Assembly (NCBI GenBank): GCA_045631465.1
Contig: JAZQUV010000039.1
Span: 1 to 28,206 of the forward strand
DNA: 28,206 nucleotides
Direction: 5' to 3'
Origin: Aphodosoma sp045631465
GTDB taxonomy: Bacteria; Bacteroidota; Bacteroidia; Bacteroidales; Paludibacteraceae
The notes beneath the pieces were generated by a model. The model did no database searches, was not told the DNA's origin, and saw only the letters and a program-made list of their open reading frames with translations. Positions 16,061 through 24,700 of this stretch are shown here, in pieces. Position 1 is the stretch's first letter. Every line of letters starts with the position of its first letter. A program made the position numbers and the translations under genes.

Positions 16061-16081
16061 CAAGCAACCTATGCCGAAGAA
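16061..16081. repeat. 21-bp element shared with 7224-7244 (opposite orientation)
   Basis: CAAGCAACCTATGCCGAAGA and the next base are the exact reverse complement of 7224-7244. Both copies also have GCACCTTGCT nearby, but at different spacing, and here CCTATG pairs with CATAGG (16043-16048). It starts 11 bp beyond the pyrB stop. It is an interspersed repeat of unknown class. Confidence 0.55.
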
Positions 16082-16091
16082 GAGTGACATA

Positions 16092-17162
16092 TTATTTCTC
16101 CATCTCGTGCTCGCAGTAGAGACAACGATAGATGTCATTTTCTCCCTTATAATAGAGATTTTTTGCAGGTTCTATCGTGGTGATGCAACGATGATTCGAG
16201 CATTTACCACCTTCGATAAGCTCCATTTGTTCTTTCTTTGTCTCTTGATTTTTCCATTCAAGGAGAGTATAGATGAGCGACATACGTACAAACTTACCAT
16301 TCTCTACTTGGCGGAAATACGCTGCGCGAGGGTCGTTGTCCACTTCAGGGGTGATTTCGTTCACGCGAGGTAGTGGGTGTAGTACAATCATATCCTTTTT
16401 GCCCAACGCCATTTTCTCGGTGTCGAGAATGAACGAATCTTTAAGGCGTTCGTATTGCGCTTTATCCTCAAAGCGTTCTTGTTGAACGCGAGTCATATAC
16501 AACACATCCACCATAGGCATAGCCTCTTCGAGAGTATTCACCTCTACATATTCCAAACCATTAGCATCGCACACATCGTGTTTGATATAGTCAGGCAAAC
16601 GGAGTTCGTCAGGTGCAATAAGCACGAACTTCACACCTTCGTAGCGACCCATAGCTTTGATGAGCGAGTGCACGGTACGGCCATATTTCAAGTCGCCACA
16701 AACACCAACTACCAAATTATCAAATCTACCCAATTCGCGACGGATAGTGAGAAGGTCGGTGAGTGTTTGCGTAGGGTGACTATGTCCGCCATCGCCAGCG
16801 TTAATTACTGGAATAGAGGCATATTGCGATGCAATGAATGGTGCACCCTCTTTAGGGTGACGCATAGCTATGATGTCGGCAAATTGAGATATCACGCGAG
16901 CAGTGTCGGCAACGGTTTCACCTTTACTAACCGATGAGTTGGCAGCGTCGGAGAATCCGAGTACGTTGCCCCCTAATTCCATCATGGCAGCAGTGAAGCT
17001 GAGACGTGTGCGTGTGCTTGGCTCATAGAATAGAGTAGCCAATTTTTTGCCACGACAAGCATCGGCATATTTAGCGCGATTGTCGATGATATCCAATGCA
17101 CGAAGCATAAGTTGTTCGATTTCTTCAACAGTGAAATCGGTAGGATCTATTAAGTGACGCAT
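16092..17162 (-). CDS. pyrB: Aspartate carbamoyltransferase catalytic chain fused to the PyrI zinc domain
   Basis: This 356-aa protein makes carbamoyl-aspartate from carbamoyl phosphate and aspartate, step 2 of UMP synthesis. Residues 1-305 are a complete catalytic chain: STRTR (49-53), the SVSKGE loop (77-82), HPTQ (129-132), GDLKYGRTVHS (156-166), TRVQQERF (224-231) and HPLPRVNEI (262-270). Residues 314-356 match the zinc-binding C-terminal domain of the regulatory chain PyrI, with C321-x4-C326-x20-C347-x2-C350 and the YRCLYCEHE end. The PyrI N-terminal domain that binds ATP and CTP is absent, and no pyrI is seen elsewhere in the window. The zinc domain in PyrI contacts the catalytic chain, so here it may dock in cis. 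It is the last gene of the operon, 100 bp after pyrE. Confidence 0.95.
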   Translation of the reverse strand: MRHLIDPTDFTVEEIEQLMLRALDIIDNRAKYADACRGKKLATLFYEPSTRTRLSFTAAMMELGGNVLGFSDAANSSVSKGETVADTARVISQFADIIAMRHPKEGAPFIASQYASIPVINAGDGGHSHPTQTLTDLLTIRRELGRFDNLVVGVCGDLKYGRTVHSLIKAMGRYEGVKFVLIAPDELRLPDYIKHDVCDANGLEYVEVNTLEEAMPMVDVLYMTRVQQERFEDKAQYERLKDSFILDTEKMALGKKDMIVLHPLPRVNEITPEVDNDPRAAYFRQVENGKFVRMSLIYTLLEWKNQETKKEQMELIEGGKCSNHRCITTIEPAKNLYYKGENDIYRCLYCEHEMEK

Positions 17163-17171
17163 AATTTTTAT

Positions 17172-17248
17172 AGTCTACAGTCTATAGTCTACAGTCTACA
17201 GTCGGTTACGGTCTGTCGACCATTGTCTGTTGACTGTTGACTGTTGAC
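17172..17248. repeat. Eleven-unit heptanucleotide array between pyrE and pyrB
   Basis: The spacer is divisible into eleven consecutive 7-mers: agtctac, agtctat, agtctac, agtctac, four degenerate units (agtcggt, tacggtc, tgtcgac, cattgtc), then tgttgac three times. Two different heptamers are thus joined by intermediates in one register. It fills most of the 100-bp spacer. Confidence 0.75.
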
Positions 17249-17262
17249 ACGACCGAAGGGAG

Positions 17263-17892
17263 TTACTTCATCCAAGATTCGTCCGATGGATTATTGCGGA
17301 ATTTGATAAGACGTTCTTTGTCTTCTGCTTTGATATAACCTTCTTCAGCAGCAACTTCTACGAGAGTGTCGAGGTTAGAGAGGCTGTAGTTGATAACGTT
17401 AGCTTCAGCCATACGGTCGAGACCTTTTTTCATGCCATAAGTGAAGATACTTGCTACGCCGAGCACTTCAGCACCAGCTTCGCGAAGCACGTTAACTACT
17501 TCAATACAGCTACCGCCAGTAGAGATAAGGTCTTCGATAACAACTACTTTTTGACCTTTTTCAAGACGACCTTCGATTTGGTTGCCACGACCATGGTCTT
17601 TAGCACCTGAACGAACATAACCCATTGGCATGTTGAGGATTGTAGCAGTGATAGCTGCGTGAGCGATACCTGCAGTCGATGTACCCATCAACACTTCAGC
17701 TTCAGGGAATTTAGTGCGAACGATTTCAGCCAAACCAGCTTCTACGTGGTTACGAACTTCTACCGATGTGAGAGTAAGACGGTTGTCGCAGTAGATAGGA
17801 CTTTTGATACCACTAGCCCAAGTGAAAGGTTGTTCAGGACGAAGGAATACTGCTTGAATTGAAAGGAGGTCTTTTGCTATTTGTTTTTCCAT
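17263..17892 (-). CDS. pyrE: Orotate phosphoribosyltransferase
   Basis: This 209-aa enzyme joins orotate and PRPP to give OMP, step 5 of UMP synthesis. The PRPP-binding signature VVIEDLISTGGSC lies at about 117-129. The loop YVRSGAKDHGRGNQIEG (92-108) carries the catalytic Lys/Arg/His residues. The start and length are normal for the short bacterial form. It is preceded by an unusually long, structured 284-bp spacer after pyrF and followed by a heptamer array before pyrB. Confidence 0.96.
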   Translation of the reverse strand: MEKQIAKDLLSIQAVFLRPEQPFTWASGIKSPIYCDNRLTLTSVEVRNHVEAGLAEIVRTKFPEAEVLMGTSTAGIAHAAITATILNMPMGYVRSGAKDHGRGNQIEGRLEKGQKVVVIEDLISTGGSCIEVVNVLREAGAEVLGVASIFTYGMKKGLDRMAEANVINYSLSNLDTLVEVAAEEGYIKAEDKERLIKFRNNPSDESWMK

Positions 17893-18009
17893 AATTTTAT
17901 AATTTAGTAATTTTATATTGTTTGGTTTTAACAGAAGTACAGATTTTATTTTTGTTGATTTGTAAAATATAGTTTGTATTTTACTCTTTGGTAAGGATTA
18001 TTATTTTTT

Positions 18010-18081
18010 AAGTACATGCCTTGTCGTTATTGACGTTTGAATTGAATATCTCTACGATATTATGATTTAGGGTATGTACTT
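18010..18081. repeat. Nested inverted repeat in the pyrF-pyrE spacer
   Basis: AAGTACATGCC (18010-18020) pairs with GGTATGTACTT (18071-18081), one G-U/A-C difference, around a 50-nt interior. The interior holds a second hairpin ATATC-tctac-GATAT (18046-18060). The 284-bp spacer (17893-18176) is otherwise AT-rich with no ORF and no convincing promoter. It could be an mRNA-processing or folding element inside the operon. Confidence 0.55.
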
Positions 18082-18176
18082 GAAAAAGTTGTTGTCCTTA
18101 TGATTTTAAAAATACAGATTGTAAATTGTAAACCTAATAAATGAATTTGTACTTATGTTGAAATAAAAAATGATTA

Positions 18177-18875
18177 TTATCCAACAAACTCTTGCATGCA
18201 ACGGCGGTAAGCAGCAACTGGATCAGCTGCAGCAGTGATAGGGCGGCCTACAACGATGTAGTCAGTACCGATTTCGCGAGCACGTTCAGGAGTAGTGATA
18301 CGCACTTGGTCGCCAACTTCGCCATCAGCGAAACGGATACCAGGAGTAACTGTCATAAATTCAGCACCACAAGCCTCTTTCACGATACCTGCTTCGAGTG
18401 GTGAACATACTACGCCATCAAGACCAGCTACTTTTGCATTTTTAGCATAGTGAACTACTACGTCGTTGATATTGTGGTCGATGAGAAGGTCGTTGCGCAT
18501 ACGTTCTTCGCTTGTAGAAGTGAGTTGAGTAACAGCGATGAGCAAAGGACGAGTGCCGTCAGGACGAGTGAGACCTTCGAGAGCAGCTTTCATCATTTCG
18601 ATAGTACCAGCAGCGTGAAGGTTACACATATCTACGTCGAGGCGTGAGAGTACTGACATAGATTTTTTCACTGTGTTAGGTATATCGTGGAGTTTAAGGT
18701 CGAGGAAGATGCGGTGACCGCGGCGTTTGATTTCGCGCACGATTGCAGGACCTTCGGCATAGAACAGTTCCATACCGATTTTTACGAAAGGTTTTTCGTC
18801 TTGGAATTTATCCAAAAAAGCATAAGTTTCAGCTGCGCTTGAAAAGTCGCATGCTATGATTACATCACGATTCAT
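18177..18875 (-). CDS. pyrF: Orotidine 5'-phosphate decarboxylase (short, class-1-like form)
   Basis: This 232-aa enzyme decarboxylates OMP to UMP, the last step of the pathway. The catalytic tetrad region is FLDLKLHDIPNTV with Asp59, Lys61 and Asp64. N-terminal IIACDFSSA and FVKIGMELFYAEGP and C-terminal TPGIRF ... YIVVGRPIT are the substrate-binding strands of the Escherichia/Bacillus-type enzyme. Bacteroides species, as I know them, carry the longer (about 270 aa) class-2 PyrF, so this short form may be foreign or specific to this lineage. It lies between pyrD (109 bp upstream) and pyrE. Confidence 0.95.
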   Translation of the reverse strand: MNRDVIIACDFSSAAETYAFLDKFQDEKPFVKIGMELFYAEGPAIVREIKRRGHRIFLDLKLHDIPNTVKKSMSVLSRLDVDMCNLHAAGTIEMMKAALEGLTRPDGTRPLLIAVTQLTSTSEERMRNDLLIDHNINDVVVHYAKNAKVAGLDGVVCSPLEAGIVKEACGAEFMTVTPGIRFADGEVGDQVRITTPERAREIGTDYIVVGRPITAAADPVAAYRRCMQEFVG

Positions 18876-18951
18876 ATTTTTAGTAATTTGGAATTTAAAA
18901 TTTTAAAATTGATAGTTGAATTTATATTATGAGAACATTGAATGGAGGATA

Positions 18952-18982
18952 ATTCCTCATTCCTCATTCCTCATTCCTCATT
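18952..18982. repeat. Heptanucleotide array next to the pyrD stop
   Basis: Four attcctc units plus a partial fifth, ending 2 bp from the pyrD stop codon. The same unit occurs at the pyrK stop (19993-20024). Confidence 0.75.
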
Positions 18983-18984
18983 CT

Positions 18985-19896
18985 TTACACTATTCCAATA
19001 ATATCTGAAAGGCGTTCGATTTTGAGTTCTTCCATTACGTGTGGAAGGTCTTCGATAATCTCTTTGCAGATGTAAGGATTTTTGAGGTTCATAGCACCAA
19101 CTTGTACGGCAGTAGCACCAGCCATCATCATTTCAATCACGTCGCGTGCCGAGCTTACTCCGCCGCAACCCATCACAGGGATGTTGCAGGCTTTCGACAC
19201 TTGGTTCACCATGCGCACTGCCACAGGGAATATGCTAGGACCAGAGAAACCACCCATCACGTTGGCAATTACAGGGCGACGACGAGCAATGTCGATACGC
19301 ATACCGAGCATAGTGTTGATAAGACAGATACCGTCGGCACCAGCCTCTTCACATGCTTTGGCAATAGCCACGATGTCAGTCACGTTAGGCGATAGTTTGA
19401 TATAAACGGGTTTAGTCGTAACGGCTTTTACGGCGCGAGTCACTTCGGCAGCAGCCTCAGGCGATGTGCCGAACGACATACCACCATGGCGCACGTTAGG
19501 ACAACTTACGTTCACTTCGATGATACCCACTTGTTCCTCTTTGTCGATGCGCTCGCAGCAGTAGGCATACTCTTCGATAGAGAAACCACTGATGTTGGCA
19601 ATCACAGGTTTGTGGAATATCTTTTTGAGTTCAGGCAATTCGCGGTTGATTACTGCGTCGATGCCTGGGTTTTGCAAACCAACGGCATTAATCATACCAC
19701 TCGCACCACACTCGGCGATACGTGGAGTTGGGTTGCCAAAACGCGCATCTTTAGTTGTTCCTTTGAATGAGAACGAACCAAGAATGTTTATATCGTAATA
19801 TTCGGCAAATTCACGACCAAAACCGAAAGTACCCGATGCAGGCACGATAGGATTGTCAAGAATAAGACCACTTAAATTTACTGATAAATCTTTCAT
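18985..19896 (-). CDS. pyrD: Dihydroorotate dehydrogenase 1B, catalytic subunit
   Basis: This 303-aa FMN enzyme oxidises dihydroorotate to orotate (step 4). It is the class 1B type: catalytic Cys132 in EVNVSCPNVRHGG, N-terminal NPIVPASGTFGFG, and C-terminal VMGCGGVSSARDVIEMMMAGATAVQVG for FMN phosphate binding. It works as a heterotetramer with PyrK, which passes the electrons to NAD+. pyrK is directly upstream, 122 bp away. The ATG at 19896 is followed by MKDLSVNLSG as in homologues. Confidence 0.96.
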   Translation of the reverse strand: MKDLSVNLSGLILDNPIVPASGTFGFGREFAEYYDINILGSFSFKGTTKDARFGNPTPRIAECGASGMINAVGLQNPGIDAVINRELPELKKIFHKPVIANISGFSIEEYAYCCERIDKEEQVGIIEVNVSCPNVRHGGMSFGTSPEAAAEVTRAVKAVTTKPVYIKLSPNVTDIVAIAKACEEAGADGICLINTMLGMRIDIARRRPVIANVMGGFSGPSIFPVAVRMVNQVSKACNIPVMGCGGVSSARDVIEMMMAGATAVQVGAMNLKNPYICKEIIEDLPHVMEELKIERLSDIIGIV

Positions 19897-19900
19897 TAAT

Positions 19901-19928
19901 AGTGATTTGTTAGTAGTGATTAGTTATT
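19901..19928. repeat. Degenerate heptanucleotide array before pyrD
   Basis: The units agtgatt, tgttagt, agtgatt, agttatt lie in one register directly upstream of the pyrD start. They are weaker than the other arrays. Confidence 0.4.
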
Positions 19929-19992
19929 AACGAAAAAACTTAGTGATAATGAAATTTGGGCGATGCAGGATAGAGGTAAATACCGAATGGTC

Positions 19993-20024
19993 ATTCCTCA
20001 TTCCTCACTCCTCATTCCTCACTC
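19993..20024. repeat. Heptanucleotide array overlapping the pyrK stop codon
   Basis: The units attcctc, attcctc, actcctc, attcctc and a partial unit run into pyrK. The TGA stop (20019-20021) is formed from array sequence. Confidence 0.7.
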
Positions 20025-20765
20025 AAAAGTGATTTCTTCTTTATACATTATAGGTCCATCTTTGCAGATGCGTTTGTAGCCTGTGAGTGTTTTGCAAGAG
20101 CAACCCATACAAGCACCGAAACCACAACCCATACGTTCTTCGAATGAGAATTGACCGCCTGACATTACACCACGGTGCAATGCTTTGAGCATTGGCTCTG
20201 GTCCACAGCAGTAGAGATAGTCGTAGAGAATACCATTTTGTTCCATTGCGTCGGTCACAAAACCTTTAGTGCCACCAGTACCATCTACAGTTGTAACGAA
20301 CACATCAAGTCCGAGAGCAACAAATTCGTCGTAATAGAACACCTCTTCGGCAGTATTGAAACCCATAATCATAGTAGGGCGTTTGCCTTCAGCGAGGAGT
20401 TTTTTAGCGAGACCATACATTGGAGGTACGCCTACACCACCGCCGACGAGCAATGGGTGTTTCATCTTTTCGATGTTGGTATTGAAACCATTGCCAAGTC
20501 CGACGAGGATGTCGAGAGTTTCGCCCTCTTTCATCTCAGCCATTTGGCGAGTGCCTTCGCCTACCACCTTATATATAATAGTGATAGTAGTTTCGTTCCA
20601 ATCGCAAATTGAGATAGGACGACGGAGGAATTTGCCTGTCAATTCGATATTGATAAACTGACCCGGAGCCGTGATAGCCGAAGTATCACCCTCCAACACC
20701 ATTTTATACACCGATTTAGTGAGAGGCGTATTGCTTAAAATTTTATATATGCCTTGTTTTTGCAT
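20019..20765 (-). CDS. pyrK: Dihydroorotate dehydrogenase electron transfer subunit
   Basis: This 248-aa FAD/[2Fe-2S] subunit of class 1B dihydroorotate dehydrogenase passes electrons from PyrD to NAD+. The FAD-binding motif is RRPISICDW (48-56). The NAD region is LLVGGGVGVPPMYGLAKKL (105-123). The cluster ligands are C214-x4-C219-x2-C222-x11-C234, with an extra Cys224. The start is 10 bp after the stop of the preceding secreted-protein gene. The stop codon falls inside an attcctc heptamer array. Confidence 0.95.
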   Translation of the reverse strand: MQKQGIYKILSNTPLTKSVYKMVLEGDTSAITAPGQFINIELTGKFLRRPISICDWNETTITIIYKVVGEGTRQMAEMKEGETLDILVGLGNGFNTNIEKMKHPLLVGGGVGVPPMYGLAKKLLAEGKRPTMIMGFNTAEEVFYYDEFVALGLDVFVTTVDGTGGTKGFVTDAMEQNGILYDYLYCCGPEPMLKALHRGVMSGGQFSFEERMGCGFGACMGCSCKTLTGYKRICKDGPIMYKEEITFE

Positions 20766-20775
20766 TGTTTTTATA

Positions 20776-21642
20776 TTAATTGTATTCTAAACCTATGTGG
20801 TGTAGTCTATATCTTGTTTCACCTTTATACCAATCATTTTCCCATACACAATTGTTATAGTTCATTTGTTCAAATAGAATATCACCATTTAGTTTTTTAA
20901 TAGTTAGCGTGTTAAAGAAATTTGAAGGTCTTTCTAAAATTGAGCATTCAGGTAGAGTGTCTCTAAAAAGTACAATATCATATTGAGATGGAGGAATGAT
21001 AATTGATATCAGTGTGTCAGGATAAGATTCTACATTGTAATGTCCATTATCTTTTTTGTTGAATTGAAAACTTACAATTATCGAGTCTTTGTCAAATCTA
21101 TTGTCAACCATATAAGCAACAGGATGTTTTTTTAATTTGTTAGTGTCACTTAAGTTGCATTTACAACAAATAGAATTTATTGTGTCTCCTGTTTGTCCTG
21201 TAAAATTAAAATAATAATCAGTTGCCCACATTAAGCCTTCACTTTTGTTTTCTTTATTCCATAATTCATCTTTTATTGGAGATTGAGCATATATGATATC
21301 GCCCGACTCATTTTTCACAATTAGCGATCCTAATCTAAAAGGAAGATTATAATCTGCTGATACATGTCCTTCATCATGTAGAATTAATTTGCTACTATTT
21401 GGTTCAACAAGTTGAGGTTGTAACCAATATGATGTATCTTTATTATTGTAAGTATATTCAGAATGCTCCATACAAAAATAATCATCCAAAGTTAATTCTA
21501 TATAACATTTTTCATTTGTTTGATTAACAAAATAGAAATTGACTTTATTATACGGATCCGCATGATAGCCAAAACCATTACATTGCGAGAATAATAATAT
21601 AGTAGATAATATGCTAATAATTAGATATGTTAACTTTTTTAT
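20776..21642 (-). CDS. Secreted protein or lipoprotein of unknown function, no standard start codon
   Basis: No family is recognised. From an in-frame TTG at 21489 the frame gives 237 aa, but it is open further upstream. There it encodes a clear signal peptide, KKLTYLIISILSTILLFSQC, with a possible lipobox Cys at 21; Gln at -1 is unusual. The codon before KKL, at 21640-21642, is ATA, and no ATG, GTG or TTG exists in frame between the upstream stop (21673-21675) and 21489. The gene either starts at ATA, has lost its ATG, or makes a shorter cytosolic product. The mature part has two similar halves (LGSLIVKNESGDIIY ... W; FNTLTIKKLNGDILF ... W). It is more AT-rich than the pyr genes and sits between carB and pyrK, 10 bp before pyrK. 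Confidence 0.65.
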   Translation of the reverse strand: MKKLTYLIISILSTILLFSQCNGFGYHADPYNKVNFYFVNQTNEKCYIELTLDDYFCMEHSEYTYNNKDTSYWLQPQLVEPNSSKLILHDEGHVSADYNLPFRLGSLIVKNESGDIIYAQSPIKDELWNKENKSEGLMWATDYYFNFTGQTGDTINSICCKCNLSDTNKLKKHPVAYMVDNRFDKDSIIVSFQFNKKDNGHYNVESYPDTLISIIIPPSQYDIVLFRDTLPECSILERPSNFFNTLTIKKLNGDILFEQMNYNNCVWENDWYKGETRYRLHHIGLEYN

Positions 21643-21688
21643 AGTAGCAGAATCAATTGAATTAATAAAAGATTAATTATGGAAGTAT

Positions 21689-21724
21689 TATAGTAGCTCC
21701 CTATAAAATTAGGGAACTACTATA
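21689..21724. terminator. Strong hairpin behind carB
   Basis: TAGTAGCTCCCTA (21691-21703) pairs with TAGGGAACTACTA (21710-21722) at 12 of 13 positions, with two further A-T pairs outside. It starts 6 bp past the carB stop. The minus-strand sequence after it (TAATACTTCC) has no real T tract, so it may be a partial terminator or an mRNA 3'-end stabiliser inside the operon. Confidence 0.6.
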
Positions 21725-21729
21725 TATTT

Positions 21730-24700
21730 TTATTCTGCATCAATAGTGCTTACGCCGAGAGTGATTTCTTCGAGCACGTCGAGGAGCACTTGTACTGTTT
21801 CGAGCGAAGTGAAGATACTTACGTTGTTTTCTACTGCACAACGGCGGATTTCGTAACCATCGCGTGTAGAGTCGCCTTGTGAGATATCCATAGTGTTAAT
21901 CACATAGTTGATGTGACCTTGACGGAGAGCAGTGAAGATTTCGTCGCTACCTTCCGACAATTTAGCACGATAACGAGTGCGGATACCGTTTTGGCGGAGG
22001 AATTCGGCAGTACCTTTAGTACCTTCGATGTTGAAACCAAGGTTGTAGAAACGGCGGATAAGTGGCAATGCTTTCTCTTTATCCACATCGGCGATAGTAG
22101 CAAAGAGAGTACCATAGTTAGCCACATCCATACCAGAAGAGCGCAAAGCTTTGTAGAGTGCGCGAGTGAGCGAGCTGTCGTAGCCGATAGCCTCACCAGT
22201 CGATTTCATTTCAGGAGAGAGGTAAGCATCGATGCCACGGATTTTTGAGAATGAGAATGCAGGTGCTTTCACATACCAACGTTTTTTCTCAGCTGGGTAA
22301 ACTTCTGTGTAGCCTTGTTCTTTGAGCGATTTGCCGAGGATGACCTCAGTAGCAATATCAGCCATAGGGTAGCCAGTAGCTTTGCTGAGGAAAGGCACAG
22401 TACGGCTCGAACGTGGGTTAACCTCAATTACATATACATCGTCTTTGTCGTCGGCAATGAATTGGATGTTGTAGAGACCAATGATACCAATCTCTTTACC
22501 GAGGCGAACAGTATAGTCGAGGATTTTATTTTTAACGTCTTGAGATACAGAGAATGTAGGGTAAACTGAGATAGAGTCGCCCGAGTGGATACCTGTGCGT
22601 TCAACGTGTTCCATAATACCAGGGATGAATACATCAGTGCCATCGCAGATAGCATCAACTTCGAGCTCTTTACCCATGATGTATTTATCTACGAGCACAG
22701 GTTGGTCAGAGTTGATTTCTACTGCTGTTTGGAGGTAGTGGCGGAGAGCTGCCTCGTTGTTAACGATTTGCATAGCGCGACCACCGAGCACGTATGAAGG
22801 ACGAACGAGAACGGGATAGCCGATGCGAGCAGCAACAGTTACACCATCTTCGATATTTGTCACAGCCTCACCATTAGGTTGTGGAATGCCGAGCGTAGTC
22901 ATAATCTTTTCGAACGAGTCGCGGTTTTCGGCATTTTCGATAGCTTGCACGTCAGTACCAATGATAGGCACACCAAGGCGGTGCAATGGTTCGGCGAGGT
23001 TGATAGCAGTTTGACCACCGAGCGATACCACGATACCTTCTGGTTTTTCGAGTTTGATGACGTTCATCACATCTTCCACTGTAAGTGGTTCGAAGTAGAG
23101 TTTGTCAGAAGTAGTATAGTCGGTAGAAACAGTTTCTGGGTTGTTGTTGATGATGATAGCTTCGTAGCCAGCGCGGCGGATTGACCAAATAGCATGAACA
23201 GTAGAGTAGTCGAACTCAACACCTTGACCGATACGGATAGGACCCGAGCCGAGTACAATGATTTTCTTGCGGTCAGAAACTACGCTTTCATTTTCAGCCT
23301 CATAAGTAGAGTAGAAGTAAGGCACATACGAACTAAATTCGCTTGCGCAAGTGTCAATCATCTTATACACAGGGTAGATGTTGTTTTCAGCGCGCATGCG
23401 GTAGATGTCATGTTCGGTGCAACCCCACACTTGAGCGATATATTTATCGCTGATGCCGAGCAATTTAGCATCGCGGATAGTATCTACGTTGTTAGGATTA
23501 TTGCGGATAACCTCTTCGAATTCAACGATATGTTTGAATTTTTCGAGGAAGAACATGTCGATTTTAGTAGCATTGTACACCATACCGAGGTCGACGCCAA
23601 GACGAATGAGTTGAGCAATAGCATAGAGGCGGTCGTCGGTAGCAGTGCGGATATATTCGAGGAGACGAGCCGTATCCCAATCGTCGAATTTCTTGTGATA
23701 GATGTGGCACACGCCAGTTTCGAGTGAACGCACAGCTTTGAGGAGAGATTCTTCAAGCGTACGACCCACGCTCATCACCTCACCCGTAGCCTTCATTTGA
23801 GTGCCTAGAGTGTTTTGAGCAGTGGCGAACTTGTCGAATGGGAAACGAGCAATTTTAGTAACCACATAGTCGAGAGCAGGTTCGAACGAAGCAGGTGTGT
23901 TAGCAATTTGGATTTCGTCGAGGCGAAGGCCAACGGCGATTTTAGCACTAACGCGAGCGATAGGGTAACCGCTGGCTTTAGAAGCAAGAGCTGACGAACG
24001 GCTCACGCGAGGGTTCACCTCGATGAGGTAGTAGTTGAACGAGTGAGGGTCGAGTGCATATTGCACGTTACAACCACCTTCGATCTTCAATTCGCGAATG
24101 ATTTTGAGAGCTGAGTCGCGAAGGAGTTGATACTCTTTGTTAGTAAGAGTTTGCGAAGGACAAACAACGATAGAGTCGCCAGTGTGCACGCCAACAGGGT
24201 CGATGTTTTCCATATTACAGATAGTGATAGCAGTGTCGTTAGCATCGCGCATCACTTCGTATTCGATTTCTTTGAAGCCTTTGATACTCTTTTCTACGAG
24301 CACTTGGTGCACAGGCGAAAGAGTGAGAGCATTGCGCATGATTTCGCGGAATTCCTCTTCGTTGTCGGCAAAACCACCACCAGTACCACCGAGAGTAAAT
24401 GCAGGACGGAGCACAACAGGATAACCGATTTTTTCGGCAGCTTCGAGACCCTCTTTCATATTGTTGGCAATGATAGAAGGGAGCACAGGTTCGCCCAACG
24501 ATTCGCAGAGTTCTTTGAAGAGTTCGCGGTCTTCGGCGCGTTCGATACTTTCAAACGAAGTACCGAGGATTTCTACGTCGCACTCAGCGAGTACACCTTT
24601 TTTAGCAAGTTGCACAGCGAGGTTCAAACCAGTTTGACCACCGAGGCTAGGCACGATAGCGTCAGGGCGTTCGTAGCGTATGATTTTAGCAACATATTCG

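Noticed and set aside
17172..17248. Possible CRISPR-like array
   Set aside because: The units are 7 bp with no spacers and no cas genes nearby; it is a tandem array.
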